64,000 bases of DNA from Dyadobacter fermentans DSM 18053 (GCF_000023125.1 NC_013037.1:4828501-4892500); one strand, 5' to 3'. Positions 17,524 to 27,803 are shown, numbered from the stretch's first letter. The notes: generated by a model not told the origin, from the letters alone. A program made the numbers and translations.

Positions 17524-19263
17524 CTACCTATAAAACAAAACGCCGTTGCCATAAAAGTAACTGTTGTTGCTGGACGAAATGGACCGGAATACCAGCTTAT
17601 AGCTTCCGTGGAAAAGTACAAGCGAATCTTGCGGCACATCCATGGCATGCGTTCCATACGCTGCGTGCAACGCATTCACCCGGTCCGATACATTCCAAAC
17701 GGTAACTTTCTTTTTATCCCGTGTCAGCGCCCACATCTTGCCATCCTGCTCGATTTTGAGCTCAACATGCCCGTCGCTGATGACCTTGTCCTCGCTGGCA
17801 TCAATGAATAGCGCATGGTCGAAGCCAGCTAAGGATATTCCGGCTGCATTTTTAGCAAATTGGGAAGAGTGGTTTGTGAACAGTCCGGAGTTTTCTTTTT
17901 TATCTGATATGACAAACTTATCCAGGGAAGATTCCATTGATGCGTAGTACTGGTAATCGCTTCTGTCCTTTTGCTTAAATCCGGCGAAGTAGGGTTCCAG
18001 GCCACGCAACTCGCGATTTCTGAAAAATCCGATGATGGAAACAAGTTGATCTTTGTCTTGCTTGGGCACTGTTTTTTGACGAGCAATTTGATGCCTTGAA
18101 TCAAGAATCTGGTTTCGTACCAAAATCGCTTCAAAGCGTTTTAACTGACTATTTTTTGCCACCACAAAAATATTCCACGGGCCAATCGGCAGTAAAAAAC
18201 ACAAGATAGACAGCGTGACAGGGATCCACCGGATGTCGTCGCGCTTGCCGGAGAGGAAGTAAAGGGTAATTCCCGCCAGCCAGAATGCCAGCACGGCAAC
18301 AATATACCGGTTCTCAGTAATGCCATAATCAATGATTCGCCGGAATATGCCAATGAAAAGCAGCACGATCAGCGGCACCAATGCGACGTAATAGCGCCGG
18401 CTGAAAATGCTTACCCACCGCTCGGTCATACTTTGGCGTAGAGGATAAAGCAAGAGCAAAGCAAAAATCCCAGCGACGGAAAATGCGAGTACCAGGTATG
18501 CCACTCCTCCCTCGGGAAGCTTCCATTGAAACATAATCTTCCCTAAATAAGTGTAGATGATGGCCAGGTACACTACTTCCAATGGTAGAAGCACATACTG
18601 GGTAAAAACCTTCAATCCAACTGGATAGTCGTTTTTAAAGTCGGCAGGTGCTGGAATTTTACTCAAAAAGAAGACGGTGTGGAAGAAGCTGGAAACGACG
18701 ATGAGCAGGTCTAGCTCGATGTTAAACTTGTAATTGATATTGAAGAGATACTTAACCGTCTGGACCGCGATGAGCAGGCCAATGTAGAGCGTGCCCGCAT
18801 ACAGCGACGCGTTCAAAAATTGCAGGAAAAGCGTTTTGTTGAATTGCCAGAAATTCTCCTTGTCGCTCGTACCGATAAACGGGGCATACGAAACCACCAA
18901 ATGTGCTCCTGCGAGCAGCATTAAAAACCGGTATGTGTCGGTTTGATTCGGTTCGGTATCGAGCGTGAAGTAGTAAGCGGTAAGCAGAATGGCTGCAAGG
19001 CTAATGAGCGTGGGGCGGAGATAACTTTTCCACTGCTGCCTTTCCTCTGATAACCGAATCGCCAGCGCTAACGGCAATGCCAGCGTTGCAATGAAGGATA
19101 ATCGTGTCAGTTGGCTTCGGGCTGCTCCATCCGTGTAAGGAATTTCGGTGAGCCAGATGAGAAGAATTGACTTAACCAGCGCAATGAACGTGGCCCATTT
19201 ATAACGCAAAATTGTCTCGACCAAACTATCGCTCAATGTTTTTAGCGAAGGGAATTTGAACAT
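17524..19263 (-). CDS. DUF4153 family multi-pass membrane protein
   Basis: A 579-residue protein. The first 380 residues contain about 11 hydrophobic segments; the rest is a soluble tail of mixed character ending NSYFYGNGVLFYR. The pattern, with LVETILRYKWATFIALVKSI at the start and a long helical bundle, matches DUF4153, inner-membrane proteins of unknown function widespread in Bacteroidota. The soluble C-terminal part probably faces the periplasm. The gene is divergent from the outer-membrane protein gene at 19401 (137-base gap). No enzymatic motif is visible. Confidence 0.75.
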   Translation of the reverse strand: MFKFPSLKTLSDSLVETILRYKWATFIALVKSILLIWLTEIPYTDGAARSQLTRLSFIATLALPLALAIRLSEERQQWKSYLRPTLISLAAILLTAYYFTLDTEPNQTDTYRFLMLLAGAHLVVSYAPFIGTSDKENFWQFNKTLFLQFLNASLYAGTLYIGLLIAVQTVKYLFNINYKFNIELDLLIVVSSFFHTVFFLSKIPAPADFKNDYPVGLKVFTQYVLLPLEVVYLAIIYTYLGKIMFQWKLPEGGVAYLVLAFSVAGIFALLLLYPLRQSMTERWVSIFSRRYYVALVPLIVLLFIGIFRRIIDYGITENRYIVAVLAFWLAGITLYFLSGKRDDIRWIPVTLSILCFLLPIGPWNIFVVAKNSQLKRFEAILVRNQILDSRHQIARQKTVPKQDKDQLVSIIGFFRNRELRGLEPYFAGFKQKDRSDYQYYASMESSLDKFVISDKKENSGLFTNHSSQFAKNAAGISLAGFDHALFIDASEDKVISDGHVELKIEQDGKMWALTRDKKKVTVWNVSDRVNALHAAYGTHAMDVPQDSLVLFHGSYKLVFRSISSSNNSYFYGNGVLFYR

Positions 19264-19400
19264 AGCATGTTATATTTTTCTCAATACAATCTGTAAATCA
19301 ACAAACTTTTTATCACACTTCTGATCTAACCGATTACACAATAGCCCCAGACTTTCCGCGTTATTTGCCAACATTTTAACGCATCCCCCTGACTTCCTGC

Positions 19401-20378
19401 ATGGCTAACTCGCGCAACCTGTTAACCTGTCTGCTACTCGGCCTGACCGTTTCGGCAAAAGCCCAGCATTTTTCACTAAGCCGCCTTTTTTATCCCAATC
19501 TGACGCTCAAAGCGGATTATAATGTGCCTTCGAGCCTGGATGGAACGCGGGATTATGGTGTTTCCCGGACGGGTTTTTTTGGAATTATCCCGCTTCAAAG
19601 CGAGGTGCAGCTCGGTTACAGTTTGAGAAAGAAGTTTGATTTACGGGCGGTGCATACCGTGGCGCTGGCGCAGTACACACAGATCCAGCCGACTTTTGAT
19701 GGCAAGAATGATCCAGCAAACGGCTATAAAACGTTATCTCTCGGCGTGATCCGTTTGCAGGCCAGTATCAAGGACCGGCTTTGGGTGTATGGCGGCGGAT
19801 TGGGGATGACGGAGAGCAACGAAACGTTTTTCAGCCCGCAGCCATTCTTTTGGGGAGGCGCTGCGCGAATGCACGTGCTCGGGCTTCGCACGCAGTTTAT
19901 GTATGGCTCTGTGCTGGCTTATAACCAGAAGCTGCGGTTCATTCCGGTGTTTGGGGTGAATAAGGGGTTAGGCAAGCGCTGGCGCGTGTCGGCATTGCTG
20001 CCTTTTATGGTGAATGCGAATTACAAGGCTACGAAATGGTTTAACGTGGATTTTCTGGCCGGATTGAACGGTTATAGCGGCGGTTTCCAGGTGCAGACGC
20101 CGGAAGAGAAGGCGTTACGGCGCGAAAATTACCGGCAGATTAAAACCGGCGTGGCCGCTAATGCGCATTTGTTTTCAGTGCTGAATGTGTCGGTGGAGGC
20201 GGGTGTGACCACATTTCGCCAGTTGCGCACCTTCAACAGCGCGCGGGAAAACCTCACTTCGTACACCCCCGCGACCACGCCTTACATAGGCGCGAGCGTG
20301 CGCTACATTACGAGCAGATCGAAGTTTTCTTCCAAATTCATGCGCAGGATGAGCCTGGGCGAAGGGGGAATCTGGTAA
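19401..20378 (+). CDS. Outer-membrane beta-barrel protein (DUF6268-like)
   Basis: A 325-residue protein with a signal peptide ending near VSAKAQ. It then alternates hydrophobic and polar residues in strands separated by turns (FDLRAVHTVALAQYTQIQPT, LWVYGGGLGMTESNE, WRVSALLPFMVNANYKATKW), the look of a 12- to 14-strand outer-membrane barrel. It resembles DUF6268 proteins, for which no substrate is known. The end carries a final strand TPYIGASVRYITSRS and a short extra tail. It is convergent with hldA, 36 bases apart. A porin-like or structural role is inference. Confidence 0.72.
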   Translation: MANSRNLLTCLLLGLTVSAKAQHFSLSRLFYPNLTLKADYNVPSSLDGTRDYGVSRTGFFGIIPLQSEVQLGYSLRKKFDLRAVHTVALAQYTQIQPTFDGKNDPANGYKTLSLGVIRLQASIKDRLWVYGGGLGMTESNETFFSPQPFFWGGAARMHVLGLRTQFMYGSVLAYNQKLRFIPVFGVNKGLGKRWRVSALLPFMVNANYKATKWFNVDFLAGLNGYSGGFQVQTPEEKALRRENYRQIKTGVAANAHLFSVLNVSVEAGVTTFRQLRTFNSARENLTSYTPATTPYIGASVRYITSRSKFSSKFMRRMSLGEGGIW

Positions 20379-20414
20379 CGGAAAATGGGAGTTCTGTAAG
20401 CGCCTGGCCAGCCA

Positions 20415-21392
20415 TCAAACCAGCTTTTTGGCTTCCGATTTCAACAAGGCCTTATCAATCGGTACTACACCCACCATTTCACATACAAGCCCGCCGCCGA
20501 GGTTCGAAATGGCCGCCACGCTTTTGGCAGGCAATTTCAATGCGACACAGCAGGCCGCAATGCTGATCACGGTGTCGCCCGCGCCGGAAACGTCGGCGAT
20601 TTGGCGGATGTGCGCCGGCAGTTTGTGGGTTTCTTCATTAAAATCAATGAAAACGCCTCTTTCCGAAAGCGTGATCAATGCGCCTTTGGCTTGCAGCGAA
20701 TCTTTCAAGTGCTGCACGGTCGCTTTCAGCTCGTCAAGGTTATCCACATTGAAATCCACTTTTAAACCTTCACGAAGCTCTTTCAGGTTTGGTTTGAACA
20801 GTGTGACGTGGTTATAGGCAAGGAAATTGCGCTTTTTGGGGTCTACAACGGTCGGAACGTTGTGCTCGTTGGCAAATGCCGTGACTTCGGCGATGGATTC
20901 GGGCGTAAGTACGCCTTTGTCGTAATCTTCAAAAATGATCACCTGGCAGGAAGGAATCAGCTCCTTGGCTTTCGCGACCAGTTTTTCGGTTTCTGATTTT
21001 GAAACAGGCTTATCTGTTTCCGTATCAATGCGCACAACCTGCTGGGAACCAGCGATAATTCGTTCTTTGATCGTGGTAATGCGGTCGTCGCTGCGGATCA
21101 GGCCTTCACAGTTCAGTCCTTTTTCTTTCAGGCTGTTTTCGAGCAGGTCGCCGGGGCCGTCGGTGCCGATTACCGAGCAAATAATGGCCTCTGCTCCAAG
21201 CGATTGTACGTTAAGCAGTACATTGCCGGCGCCGCCCAGCCGGTATTCTCTTTTTTGAACATTCACCACCGGTACAGGAGCCTCCGGCGATATTCTTTCA
21301 ACTTTTCCCCAAACATAGGAATCGAGCATCACATCGCCGATTACCAGTACACGAAGGGTATCAAATGCTTCAAAAACCTGATCGATTGTCAT
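20415..21392 (-). CDS. hldA: D-glycero-beta-D-manno-heptose-7-phosphate kinase
   Basis: A 325-residue PfkB-family kinase corresponding to the N-terminal half of E. coli HldE. The start at 21392 (MTIDQVFEAFDTLRVLVIGD) is preferred to an ATG at 21419. Signatures: RLGGAGNVLLNVQSLGA near residue 50, and IADVSGAGDTVISIAA with the catalytic aspartate near residue 270. VIGDVMLDSYVWGKVERISP is characteristic of the heptose kinase branch. It phosphorylates heptose-7-phosphate at C1 for ADP-heptose, an LPS core precursor; the nucleotidyltransferase half is encoded elsewhere. It follows the GNAT gene by 41 bases in the ribBA run. Confidence 0.9.
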   Translation of the reverse strand: MTIDQVFEAFDTLRVLVIGDVMLDSYVWGKVERISPEAPVPVVNVQKREYRLGGAGNVLLNVQSLGAEAIICSVIGTDGPGDLLENSLKEKGLNCEGLIRSDDRITTIKERIIAGSQQVVRIDTETDKPVSKSETEKLVAKAKELIPSCQVIIFEDYDKGVLTPESIAEVTAFANEHNVPTVVDPKKRNFLAYNHVTLFKPNLKELREGLKVDFNVDNLDELKATVQHLKDSLQAKGALITLSERGVFIDFNEETHKLPAHIRQIADVSGAGDTVISIAACCVALKLPAKSVAAISNLGGGLVCEMVGVVPIDKALLKSEAKKLV

Positions 21393-21433
21393 GTAGTTAT
21401 GTGCTAAAATTGCCGGCAATCTGGTGTAAAAAA

Positions 21434-21862
21434 TCAGACCTTAGCAACGAAATGCAGGCTGGCAACCTGAAATCTTTTATTGAGATAAAGCCGGTGCGCG
21501 TCCGTCCGGGCTGCATTTACGCCGGAATCGAGGTGGATTTCGTCGAATCCCTCTGTTCGGGCGTAGTCGGCGATCCAGTCGAGCAGCTGGCCTGCGTAAC
21601 CTTTCCCACGCTGCGTCGGCAAAGTCGAAAGATCGTCGATGTAGATGTATTTTCCACGAAAAAGATTGTAACCGGTTTCAAAAACGGCTACTGCGGCGGC
21701 GTCTGGGCTGCCGTCTTCGATGAATATGATTTGCCGGTTGTCGGCGAGGGTTTGCTTCACGGCGTCGGTGTAAACGTCATCGGTCAGCAATGGCCGCAGC
21801 GCCTGAATGGCGCCGCGACATTTGAGAATATCGTCGTCGGAAGTGACGCGTTGGATCGTCAT
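21434..21862 (-). CDS. GNAT family N-acetyltransferase
   Basis: A 142-residue single-domain GNAT protein. The acetyl-CoA-binding motif A is [20 protein letters not shown] (R/Q-x-x-G-x-G/A as QRGKGYAGQ), preceded by the strand [15 protein letters not shown] and followed by [20 protein letters not shown]. The acceptor is unknown. Its ATG overlaps the end of ribBA by four bases, so the two are translationally coupled. The link to riboflavin synthesis or to the heptose kinase that follows is probably only operon membership. Confidence 0.88.
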   Translation of the reverse strand: MTIQRVTSDDDILKCRGAIQALRPLLTDDVYTDAVKQTLADNRQIIFIEDGSPDAAAVAVFETGYNLFRGKYIYIDDLSTLPTQRGKGYAGQLLDWIADYARTEGFDEIHLDSGVNAARTDAHRLYLNKRFQVASLHFVAKV

Positions 21863-23115
21863 AGTCCTTTGCTGTGGCCCACTATGGTTGACAGATTGCT
21901 CAGATTGTGACCCATTTTGTCACGTTTCGTGAGCAGGTATTTTTCATTATACGGGTTCGCAGGAATCTCGATCCCCACCGAGTCCACGATTTCGAGGCCG
22001 TAACCGATCAGTCCGGCACGTTTTTTCGGGTTGTTGGAAATGAGTTTGATCTTGGTCAGTTCCAGGTCGCGGAGGATCTGTGCACCCACACCATAGTCGC
22101 GGTCGTCCATCGGGAAGCCCAGTTCGAGGTTGGCCTCCACGGTGTCGCGGCCCATTTCCTGCAATTTATAAGCCCTGAGTTTGTTCAAAAGGCCAATTCC
22201 ACGACCTTCCTGGTTCATGTAAACGATCACGCCTTTGCCGGCTTTGTCCACCATCTCCATGGCAGCGTGCAGTTGCGGACCGCAATCGCAGCGGCAGGAG
22301 CCGAAAATATCGCCGGTTACGCATGAAGAATGTACGCGTACGAGCACAGGCTCATCCTTCTCCCACGTGCCTTTCACCAATGCCAGGTGCAGGTCGCCGG
22401 TGTTGATCTGACGGTAAGCGATCAGGTCGAAATGGCCCCATTTGGTGGGCATATCGACGCCGATCTCACGTTTGATCAGCGATTCTTCGCGCAGGCGGTA
22501 TTCGATCAGGTCTTTGATGCTGACCAGTTTCAGATTAAACCGGTTGGCGATCTCGCGCAGCTGAGGCAGGCGCGCCATGGAACCATCTTCATTTAAAATT
22601 TCGACCAAAACCCCCGCCGGAGACAATCCCGCGAGACGCGGAAAGTCGATCGCCGCTTCGGTGTGCCCCGTGCGGCGGAGCACTCCGCCTCTTTTCGCTT
22701 TCAATGGGAAGATATGTCCCGGCCGGCCGAGGTCGGTCGGCTTCGTTTCCTTGCTTACAAGCGCCTGAATGGTTTTCGAACGGTCGCTGGCGGAAATGCC
22801 GGTGGTGCAGCCATGCCCGAGCAAGTCAACCGAAACGGTGAACGCGGTTTCGTGCAGGGCGGTGTTGTTACCCACCATCATTTCGAGTTCCAGTTCGGCG
22901 CAGCGCTCTTCGGTAATGGGCACGCAGATAAGCCCGCGGCCTTCCCTGGCCATAAAATTGACTATTTCCGGCGTTACCAGTTCGGCAGCGCAGATAAAAT
23001 CACCTTCGTTTTCACGGTCCTCATCATCTACAACGATGATAAGTTCACCTTTTTTGATTGCTTCAATGGCGTCTTCGATAGAGTCCAGCGCAATCGGGTT
23101 GATATGGTTACTCAT
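21859..23115 (-). CDS. ribBA: Bifunctional riboflavin enzyme RibBA
   Basis: A 418-residue fusion. Residues 1-205 are 3,4-dihydroxy-2-butanone-4-phosphate synthase (RibB), with the acidic loop [10 protein letters not shown] at 30-39, and [15 protein letters not shown] further on. Residues 210-418 are GTP cyclohydrolase II (RibA), with the zinc ligands in [15 protein letters not shown] and the signature [11 protein letters not shown]. The protein makes both early precursors of riboflavin from ribulose-5-phosphate and GTP. All active-site blocks of both halves look intact. It heads a run with GNAT and hldA. No FMN riboswitch was recognised in the 180-base upstream gap. Confidence 0.96.
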   Translation of the reverse strand: MSNHINPIALDSIEDAIEAIKKGELIIVVDDEDRENEGDFICAAELVTPEIVNFMAREGRGLICVPITEERCAELELEMMVGNNTALHETAFTVSVDLLGHGCTTGISASDRSKTIQALVSKETKPTDLGRPGHIFPLKAKRGGVLRRTGHTEAAIDFPRLAGLSPAGVLVEILNEDGSMARLPQLREIANRFNLKLVSIKDLIEYRLREESLIKREIGVDMPTKWGHFDLIAYRQINTGDLHLALVKGTWEKDEPVLVRVHSSCVTGDIFGSCRCDCGPQLHAAMEMVDKAGKGVIVYMNQEGRGIGLLNKLRAYKLQEMGRDTVEANLELGFPMDDRDYGVGAQILRDLELTKIKLISNNPKKRAGLIGYGLEIVDSVGIEIPANPYNEKYLLTKRDKMGHNLSNLSTIVGHSKGL

Positions 23116-23295
23116 TAATCGGGTTAATGAAAAAATAGTTTTAAACTAAAACTCGTTTTTACTTCGTAAAGGTACGTTGATAATGTCGAAAGTTCTATTT
23201 TTGAACGTCCGTTACAAATTGAACAATGGATTTGCATGATCCGTTTCACCAGTCCGGACCTGCATTAGCGTACCTCGCGACCTACTTTACTCACT

Positions 23296-25272
23296 ATGAA
23301 ACATAAGCTACTGATCCTATTTTTGTTGGGCATTTTTTCGCTTTTTAAGCAAGAAGTTTCAGGTCAGGGCAGCAGCGCGAGGACGGGAGCTACACAGAGT
23401 TTTTGCGGCACAACGGGCGCTTTCACGGTAACGCCCGAGGTAGGCTGCGCACCGATGAAGGTCGATATTGAGAGCCAGATGACCAATGGAGTGAATGTTA
23501 CGTATTCCTATGATTTCGATCGAAACAGTAACAATCCACCCGCCCCGGCGGACCGTTCCTATGCATTAACACATACCTACAATACCCCCGGCACATACAC
23601 CATCCTTCAATACGGCAGCGCCGGCGGCACGGGTTTCAGTGAATGTAAGGAAGTGACTGTGAAAGAAACCCGCGGTCCCAAAGCCGAACTCATCGCTTGT
23701 TCCAGCGGAAAAGTGCGGGTTACGCTCGGAGACGATGCCATTACGAAAGCCTATGACGCCGTAACGATCAACTGGGGCGACGGGAAAAGCGAGAATGTGA
23801 ACCTGAAAACAAGCACGGCTGCGTTTTTCGAACATACTTACGCCGCTGCGGGCAATATTCCTGCCATTACATTAAAAGGTTCTTACGCCAATAGCACTTG
23901 TGCGGCGGAAGTAAACGCGACTACACTTACGGCCGGCGCGCCGCAGTCATTGGCCGCTATCCGCATACGAAGCGTAGAAATGCCCGCCAACGGCGACGCG
24001 AAGGTGATTTACGACGGGATGGAAGGAATCGAGACCAAGGTTTACATCGCGTTGGGTAACGGCGATTTTATTTTTACCAATAAAACCGGCCAAACCGGCG
24101 GCGCGCAATCGGTAACAGTGCCGCTACTGGACCCGAAACTCGTGTACCGCTTCCAGCTCTGGTCGACGGACATTTGCGGAAATGTGGTTAAAAGCCCGAT
24201 TGTGAGCAGCATAGCGATCAAGCAGGGCGGTTTGTCGCTGGATGAGATCATTTCCATGGAATGGGAAAACGAAACGAATACCGATGGTTTGGTAGAATAT
24301 CAGCTCAAAAGGGACGGTGCGGTGATTTTCACGACGCCCGACAAACGCTCGTATGAAGATACCGGCGTCAAATGCGGCAACACCTACCAGTACGAAATTG
24401 TGGCGATCATTGAAAACGATGTACGTTCCTATTCCGCCCCCATTAGTCTGGAACCCAAGACTTCCGCCCCCGGAGATATTACCAATGCAGTGGTGACGGT
24501 GAAAGACAATAACACCATCGGAACCAAGGTGGAGCTCTCGGGCGAAGGGCTTACGAGCGCCTATAATCTGATCGTGGAACGCGCATTGCTGGGATCGGGG
24601 AGCTTTGAAGTGGTGTCGCCGGCTAACAACCAGAGCCTGCAATGGGACGATGCGAATGTGAGTACTTCTCAAAATTCATATTGCTACCGGTTCCAATATG
24701 AGAATGCCTGCAAGATGAAATCGCCGTCGTTCAGCGCGCCGGTTTGCTCCATTTTGCTCACCACCCGCACTCCCGACATTGTCTGGAATGGCGAAGCGCC
24801 TTTCCTCAGTGCTGTCGGGACCTATGATTTGCAGCAGGTTGACGAAGGCGGCAGCCTGATCAACGTCATTTCAAAAGGAACGTCCACTAATCATACGCTC
24901 GATCTGGCATCGCAATCGGATTTCGGCTACCGTGTTGAAGCGAAATCTGCGGATGGCAATTTTACAAGTTTGTCCAATTTGCTCAATTTCAGGAGCGAAG
25001 CGATTATCCTCGTACCCGACGCATTCACGCCGAACGGGGATGCTTATAACGAGCGGTTCGAGGTGAAGGCTTATTTTGTCAAAGAATTCAGCATGTCGAT
25101 TTTCAGTCGCTGGGGCGAAGTGATTTACCATACGAAAGATATCACCGAAGGCTGGGACGGCAATTTCAAAACGGGCGAAGCGCCGGGCGGTTATTACCTC
25201 TACAAGATTGAAGCGACAAATGCTACCGGCCAGACGGTCGTCAAAAATGGTAGCTTTATGCTAATAAGATAG
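23296..25272 (+). CDS. Secreted T9SS cargo, PKD-like repeats and type B C-terminal domain
   Basis: A 658-residue exported protein. A signal peptide (ILFLLGIFSLFKQEVSGQG) leads to a cysteine-containing PKD-like domain (YSYDFDRNSN, then THTYNTPGTYTILQ), further Ig/PKD and fibronectin-type-III-like segments, and a gliding-motility-type C-terminal domain from about residue 570: VPDAFTPNGDAYNERFEVKA, SRWGEVIYHTKD, GWDGNF. This type B (CHU_C) domain targets proteins to the type IX secretion system for export to the surface. It is paralogous to the next gene. A role in adhesion, as in related proteins, is inferred. Confidence 0.87.
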   Translation: MKHKLLILFLLGIFSLFKQEVSGQGSSARTGATQSFCGTTGAFTVTPEVGCAPMKVDIESQMTNGVNVTYSYDFDRNSNNPPAPADRSYALTHTYNTPGTYTILQYGSAGGTGFSECKEVTVKETRGPKAELIACSSGKVRVTLGDDAITKAYDAVTINWGDGKSENVNLKTSTAAFFEHTYAAAGNIPAITLKGSYANSTCAAEVNATTLTAGAPQSLAAIRIRSVEMPANGDAKVIYDGMEGIETKVYIALGNGDFIFTNKTGQTGGAQSVTVPLLDPKLVYRFQLWSTDICGNVVKSPIVSSIAIKQGGLSLDEIISMEWENETNTDGLVEYQLKRDGAVIFTTPDKRSYEDTGVKCGNTYQYEIVAIIENDVRSYSAPISLEPKTSAPGDITNAVVTVKDNNTIGTKVELSGEGLTSAYNLIVERALLGSGSFEVVSPANNQSLQWDDANVSTSQNSYCYRFQYENACKMKSPSFSAPVCSILLTTRTPDIVWNGEAPFLSAVGTYDLQQVDEGGSLINVISKGTSTNHTLDLASQSDFGYRVEAKSADGNFTSLSNLLNFRSEAIILVPDAFTPNGDAYNERFEVKAYFVKEFSMSIFSRWGEVIYHTKDITEGWDGNFKTGEAPGGYYLYKIEATNATGQTVVKNGSFMLIR

Positions 25273-25359
25273 GATTTTTCCAATACGACAATCAATGGGA
25301 TAATACTTTTTTAATAATCCCGTTTAATAGGTACGCATTATAGCCACCCCTAAATAGCT

Positions 25360-25367
25360 TATTTTTG
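25360..25367 (+). promoter_or_regulatory. Putative -7 element TATTTTTG
   Basis: TATTTTTG matches TAnnTTTG and lies 93 bases before the second T9SS cargo gene, inside the 188-base gap between the paralogs. No strong -33 element is visible, so this is only a candidate. Confidence 0.4.
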
Positions 25368-25460
25368 CTATCGCATTTTTAAATTCGTTACGATTTCCCA
25401 AAAACTTATCGTTTATCTATCGTCTTTGAAAAAAGCTCAGGGTTAAATATTGCCACACTT

Positions 25461-27389
25461 ATGAGAATAACACTACCTCTTCTTTGTCTTGGACTACTCT
25501 TTTCGTCTTTTCCAGCATCTGTATTTGCACAAGGCCTTTGTGATAATGGAGGCGGGGCGTTTTCAATTGCTCCTTCCGAAGGCTGTGCTCCTTTGAATGT
25601 GAAAATTACCAATCAGACGAATAACACAATTGATTTACAGTATAATCTTGATTACAGAGGTCAGGCTAATCCCGGATATTCTGGAAATCTCGCATCCTAT
25701 CAATATAGTGTTCCCGGATCCTTTTTGATTCTTCAGAAAGCATTCCTCTCAAACGGGACGATTGCATATAAATGTAATCGCGCAACCGTTTACGACACCA
25801 GGGGAGTAACGGCTCAATACTCGTCCTGCGGAGGTGGGAAAGTTGTATTGACATTGGTGGATAACGTGGTTCTGAAAGCGTACGACCAGGTCGAAATCAA
25901 ATGGGGGGATGGCGAGACTTCGATATGGAATAAAGGCGGGGCATTGATTTTTGAGCATAACTATGCAAACGTGTCAAATGCTCCAACGGTATCGATAACA
26001 GGTTTATATGCGGCAGGAAAGCCATGTGCCAAGGGAATTACCGCCAACCTGCCAATAAGTTTTGAAAGACCTCAACTAAATGCAATCCAAATGTCGAGCG
26101 TGGAGATGAGGGGAGATGGAACGATTCGTTTGATTTACCTCGGAGTGGCGGGTATTCCAACGCAGATTCAATTCAGTTCTGATGGAACCAATTTTGCTGC
26201 GCATGGCACGAGGTCGTCCGGCGGTACGCAGCCTTACGATATCAAAGGCCAGAACACCGCACAAGTTTACAAAGTGAGGCTATCCTCAGAAGATCTTTGT
26301 GCAGGAAGCACGCTCACACAGCCACTGAGCACCATGACTCTCTCGGGAACTTCCACTGACGGTGCAAATAATCTGAAATGGAATCAATATCCCGATGCAG
26401 CGCAGTTTGAGGGCTACGATTTGCTACGCGATGGCAATGTTATCAAAAGCTTCACTTCACTCGGAGAAACATCTTACACCGATTCGGATGTGGAATGCGG
26501 AACGTTTACTGAATATCAAATAGTAGCGAAATTAAAGAACGCCACTTCCACCTCTGCTCCCGTAGGTCTAAGAGTGGAAACAGGCAGTGCAAAGCCACTT
26601 GCGGGGGGCTCTGTGTCGGTTCTTGATGCGAGCAGCATTGCTATTAAGGCGGATGTTCCCGGAGCCGGGCCCAACACGACGTTTCAATTATCGATCGAAC
26701 GCGCCGAGGCTGGCAGCACATTGTTTAAGAAGATCATCACGCTTTACAATCAGAGCGAGTACATCGACGATGCTGCTAAAACCAGCGAACTTTCCTACTG
26801 CTACCGCATGAGCTACGAAAACTCCTGCGGCCAGAAAGTGCCGGCCTCCGAACCGATCTGCACTATTCTGCTCAGTAAAAATCTGACAACCCTTAACTGG
26901 ACGGGGGAAAACCCGATCCTCGGCGGCACGGAAGGTTACACGGTCGTCCAGACCGGGTCGAGTGGTAATTCGGAGGACATTCCGGTGCAAAAGAGCACGA
27001 GCTACACCGTGAAGCTCAATAACCAAAGCGACCTGGAATATAATTTTCTGATTAAGGCAACGTCGCAGGATGGCGATTTTGAAAGTTTGTCCAATATTGT
27101 CAACTACCGGCGCAATGCAGGCGTGTTTGTCCCCGATGCTTTTACGCCCAATGGAGACGGTTTTAACGATATTCTCGAAGCCAAATCGGAGCAATTGCAG
27201 TCTTTCAAATTTTCGGTCATGAACCGTTGGGGCGTGGTCGTTTTCCATTCCGATGACATTGCGAAAGGCTGGGACGGAACCGTTGATGGGACCAATGCGC
27301 CGGTGGGTTATTACTTCTACAAGATGACTTTCGTCGACGACATCAATCAAACTGTTGAAAAAAGCGGTACTTTTATGCTTTTACGGTGA
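25461..27389 (+). CDS. Secreted T9SS cargo, paralog of the preceding gene
   Basis: A 642-residue exported protein with the same architecture as its neighbour: signal peptide (LPLLCLGLLFSSFPASVFAQ), an N-terminal cysteine module beginning GGGAFSIAPSEGCAPLNVKI, PKD-like and FnIII-like modules, and the type B C-terminal domain (VPDAFTPNGDGFNDILEA, NRWGVVVFHSDD, GWDGTVDG, then a final TFMLLR). Motifs and lengths align throughout, so the pair arose by tandem duplication. Its first third has more A/T-rich codons than the neighbour. Both should reach the surface through the T9SS. Confidence 0.87.
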   Translation: MRITLPLLCLGLLFSSFPASVFAQGLCDNGGGAFSIAPSEGCAPLNVKITNQTNNTIDLQYNLDYRGQANPGYSGNLASYQYSVPGSFLILQKAFLSNGTIAYKCNRATVYDTRGVTAQYSSCGGGKVVLTLVDNVVLKAYDQVEIKWGDGETSIWNKGGALIFEHNYANVSNAPTVSITGLYAAGKPCAKGITANLPISFERPQLNAIQMSSVEMRGDGTIRLIYLGVAGIPTQIQFSSDGTNFAAHGTRSSGGTQPYDIKGQNTAQVYKVRLSSEDLCAGSTLTQPLSTMTLSGTSTDGANNLKWNQYPDAAQFEGYDLLRDGNVIKSFTSLGETSYTDSDVECGTFTEYQIVAKLKNATSTSAPVGLRVETGSAKPLAGGSVSVLDASSIAIKADVPGAGPNTTFQLSIERAEAGSTLFKKIITLYNQSEYIDDAAKTSELSYCYRMSYENSCGQKVPASEPICTILLSKNLTTLNWTGENPILGGTEGYTVVQTGSSGNSEDIPVQKSTSYTVKLNNQSDLEYNFLIKATSQDGDFESLSNIVNYRRNAGVFVPDAFTPNGDGFNDILEAKSEQLQSFKFSVMNRWGVVVFHSDDIAKGWDGTVDGTNAPVGYYFYKMTFVDDINQTVEKSGTFMLLR

Positions 27390-27444
27390 GGAACTATTTC
27401 CGTAAAATAAGTTTTTTCAAGGTTTAAACTTAATTAGTACAGCT

Positions 27445-27792
27445 ATGTTTGGAAATATGGCGGACATGATGGGCCTCATGGGCAAAATGAAGGACATCCA
27501 GTCGCGTATGAAAGAAGCACAGGAACAGCTTGTTCACATTACCGAAACCGCCGAATCAGGTGGGGGAATGGTGAAAGCTACGGTTGATGGAAAGAGAAAG
27601 CTGCTTACCCTGGACATTGATAAGGACCTCATTAATTCCGACGATAAGGAAATGCTGCAAGATCTCATTGTTGCGGCCGTGAACAAAGCCAATGAGAATA
27701 TCGAATCCAAAATTCAACAACATCTGCAAAAGGCAACGGATGGAGTGCTTCCTAACATTCCAGGGCTGGATTTGGGCGGCTTTATGAAATAA
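27445..27792 (+). CDS. YbaB/EbfC family nucleoid-associated protein
   Basis: A 115-residue protein of the YbaB/EbfC family, small dimeric DNA-binding proteins associated with the nucleoid. Seen are the N-terminal helix GLMGKMKDIQSRMKEAQEQL, the strand GGGMVKATVDGKRKLLTLDI, and LLQDLIVAAVNKANENIESK-like helix at the end (positions 70-95). In many genomes it lies beside dnaX and recR; here it is between a T9SS cargo gene and a glycosyltransferase that starts 11 bases after its stop, suggesting co-transcription with the latter. Confidence 0.92.
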   Translation: MFGNMADMMGLMGKMKDIQSRMKEAQEQLVHITETAESGGGMVKATVDGKRKLLTLDIDKDLINSDDKEMLQDLIVAAVNKANENIESKIQQHLQKATDGVLPNIPGLDLGGFMK

Positions 27793-27803
27793 CCGAATAC
27801 CCA

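Noticed and set aside
23116..23295. FMN riboswitch upstream of ribBA
   Set aside because: I looked for the conserved RFN-element sequences on the minus strand and found none. A computational covariance search would settle it.
25290..25325. Terminator after the first T9SS cargo gene (GGGAT...ATCCC)
   Set aside because: The stem is only five base pairs with an AT-rich loop, and no T run follows it, so it is too weak to call.
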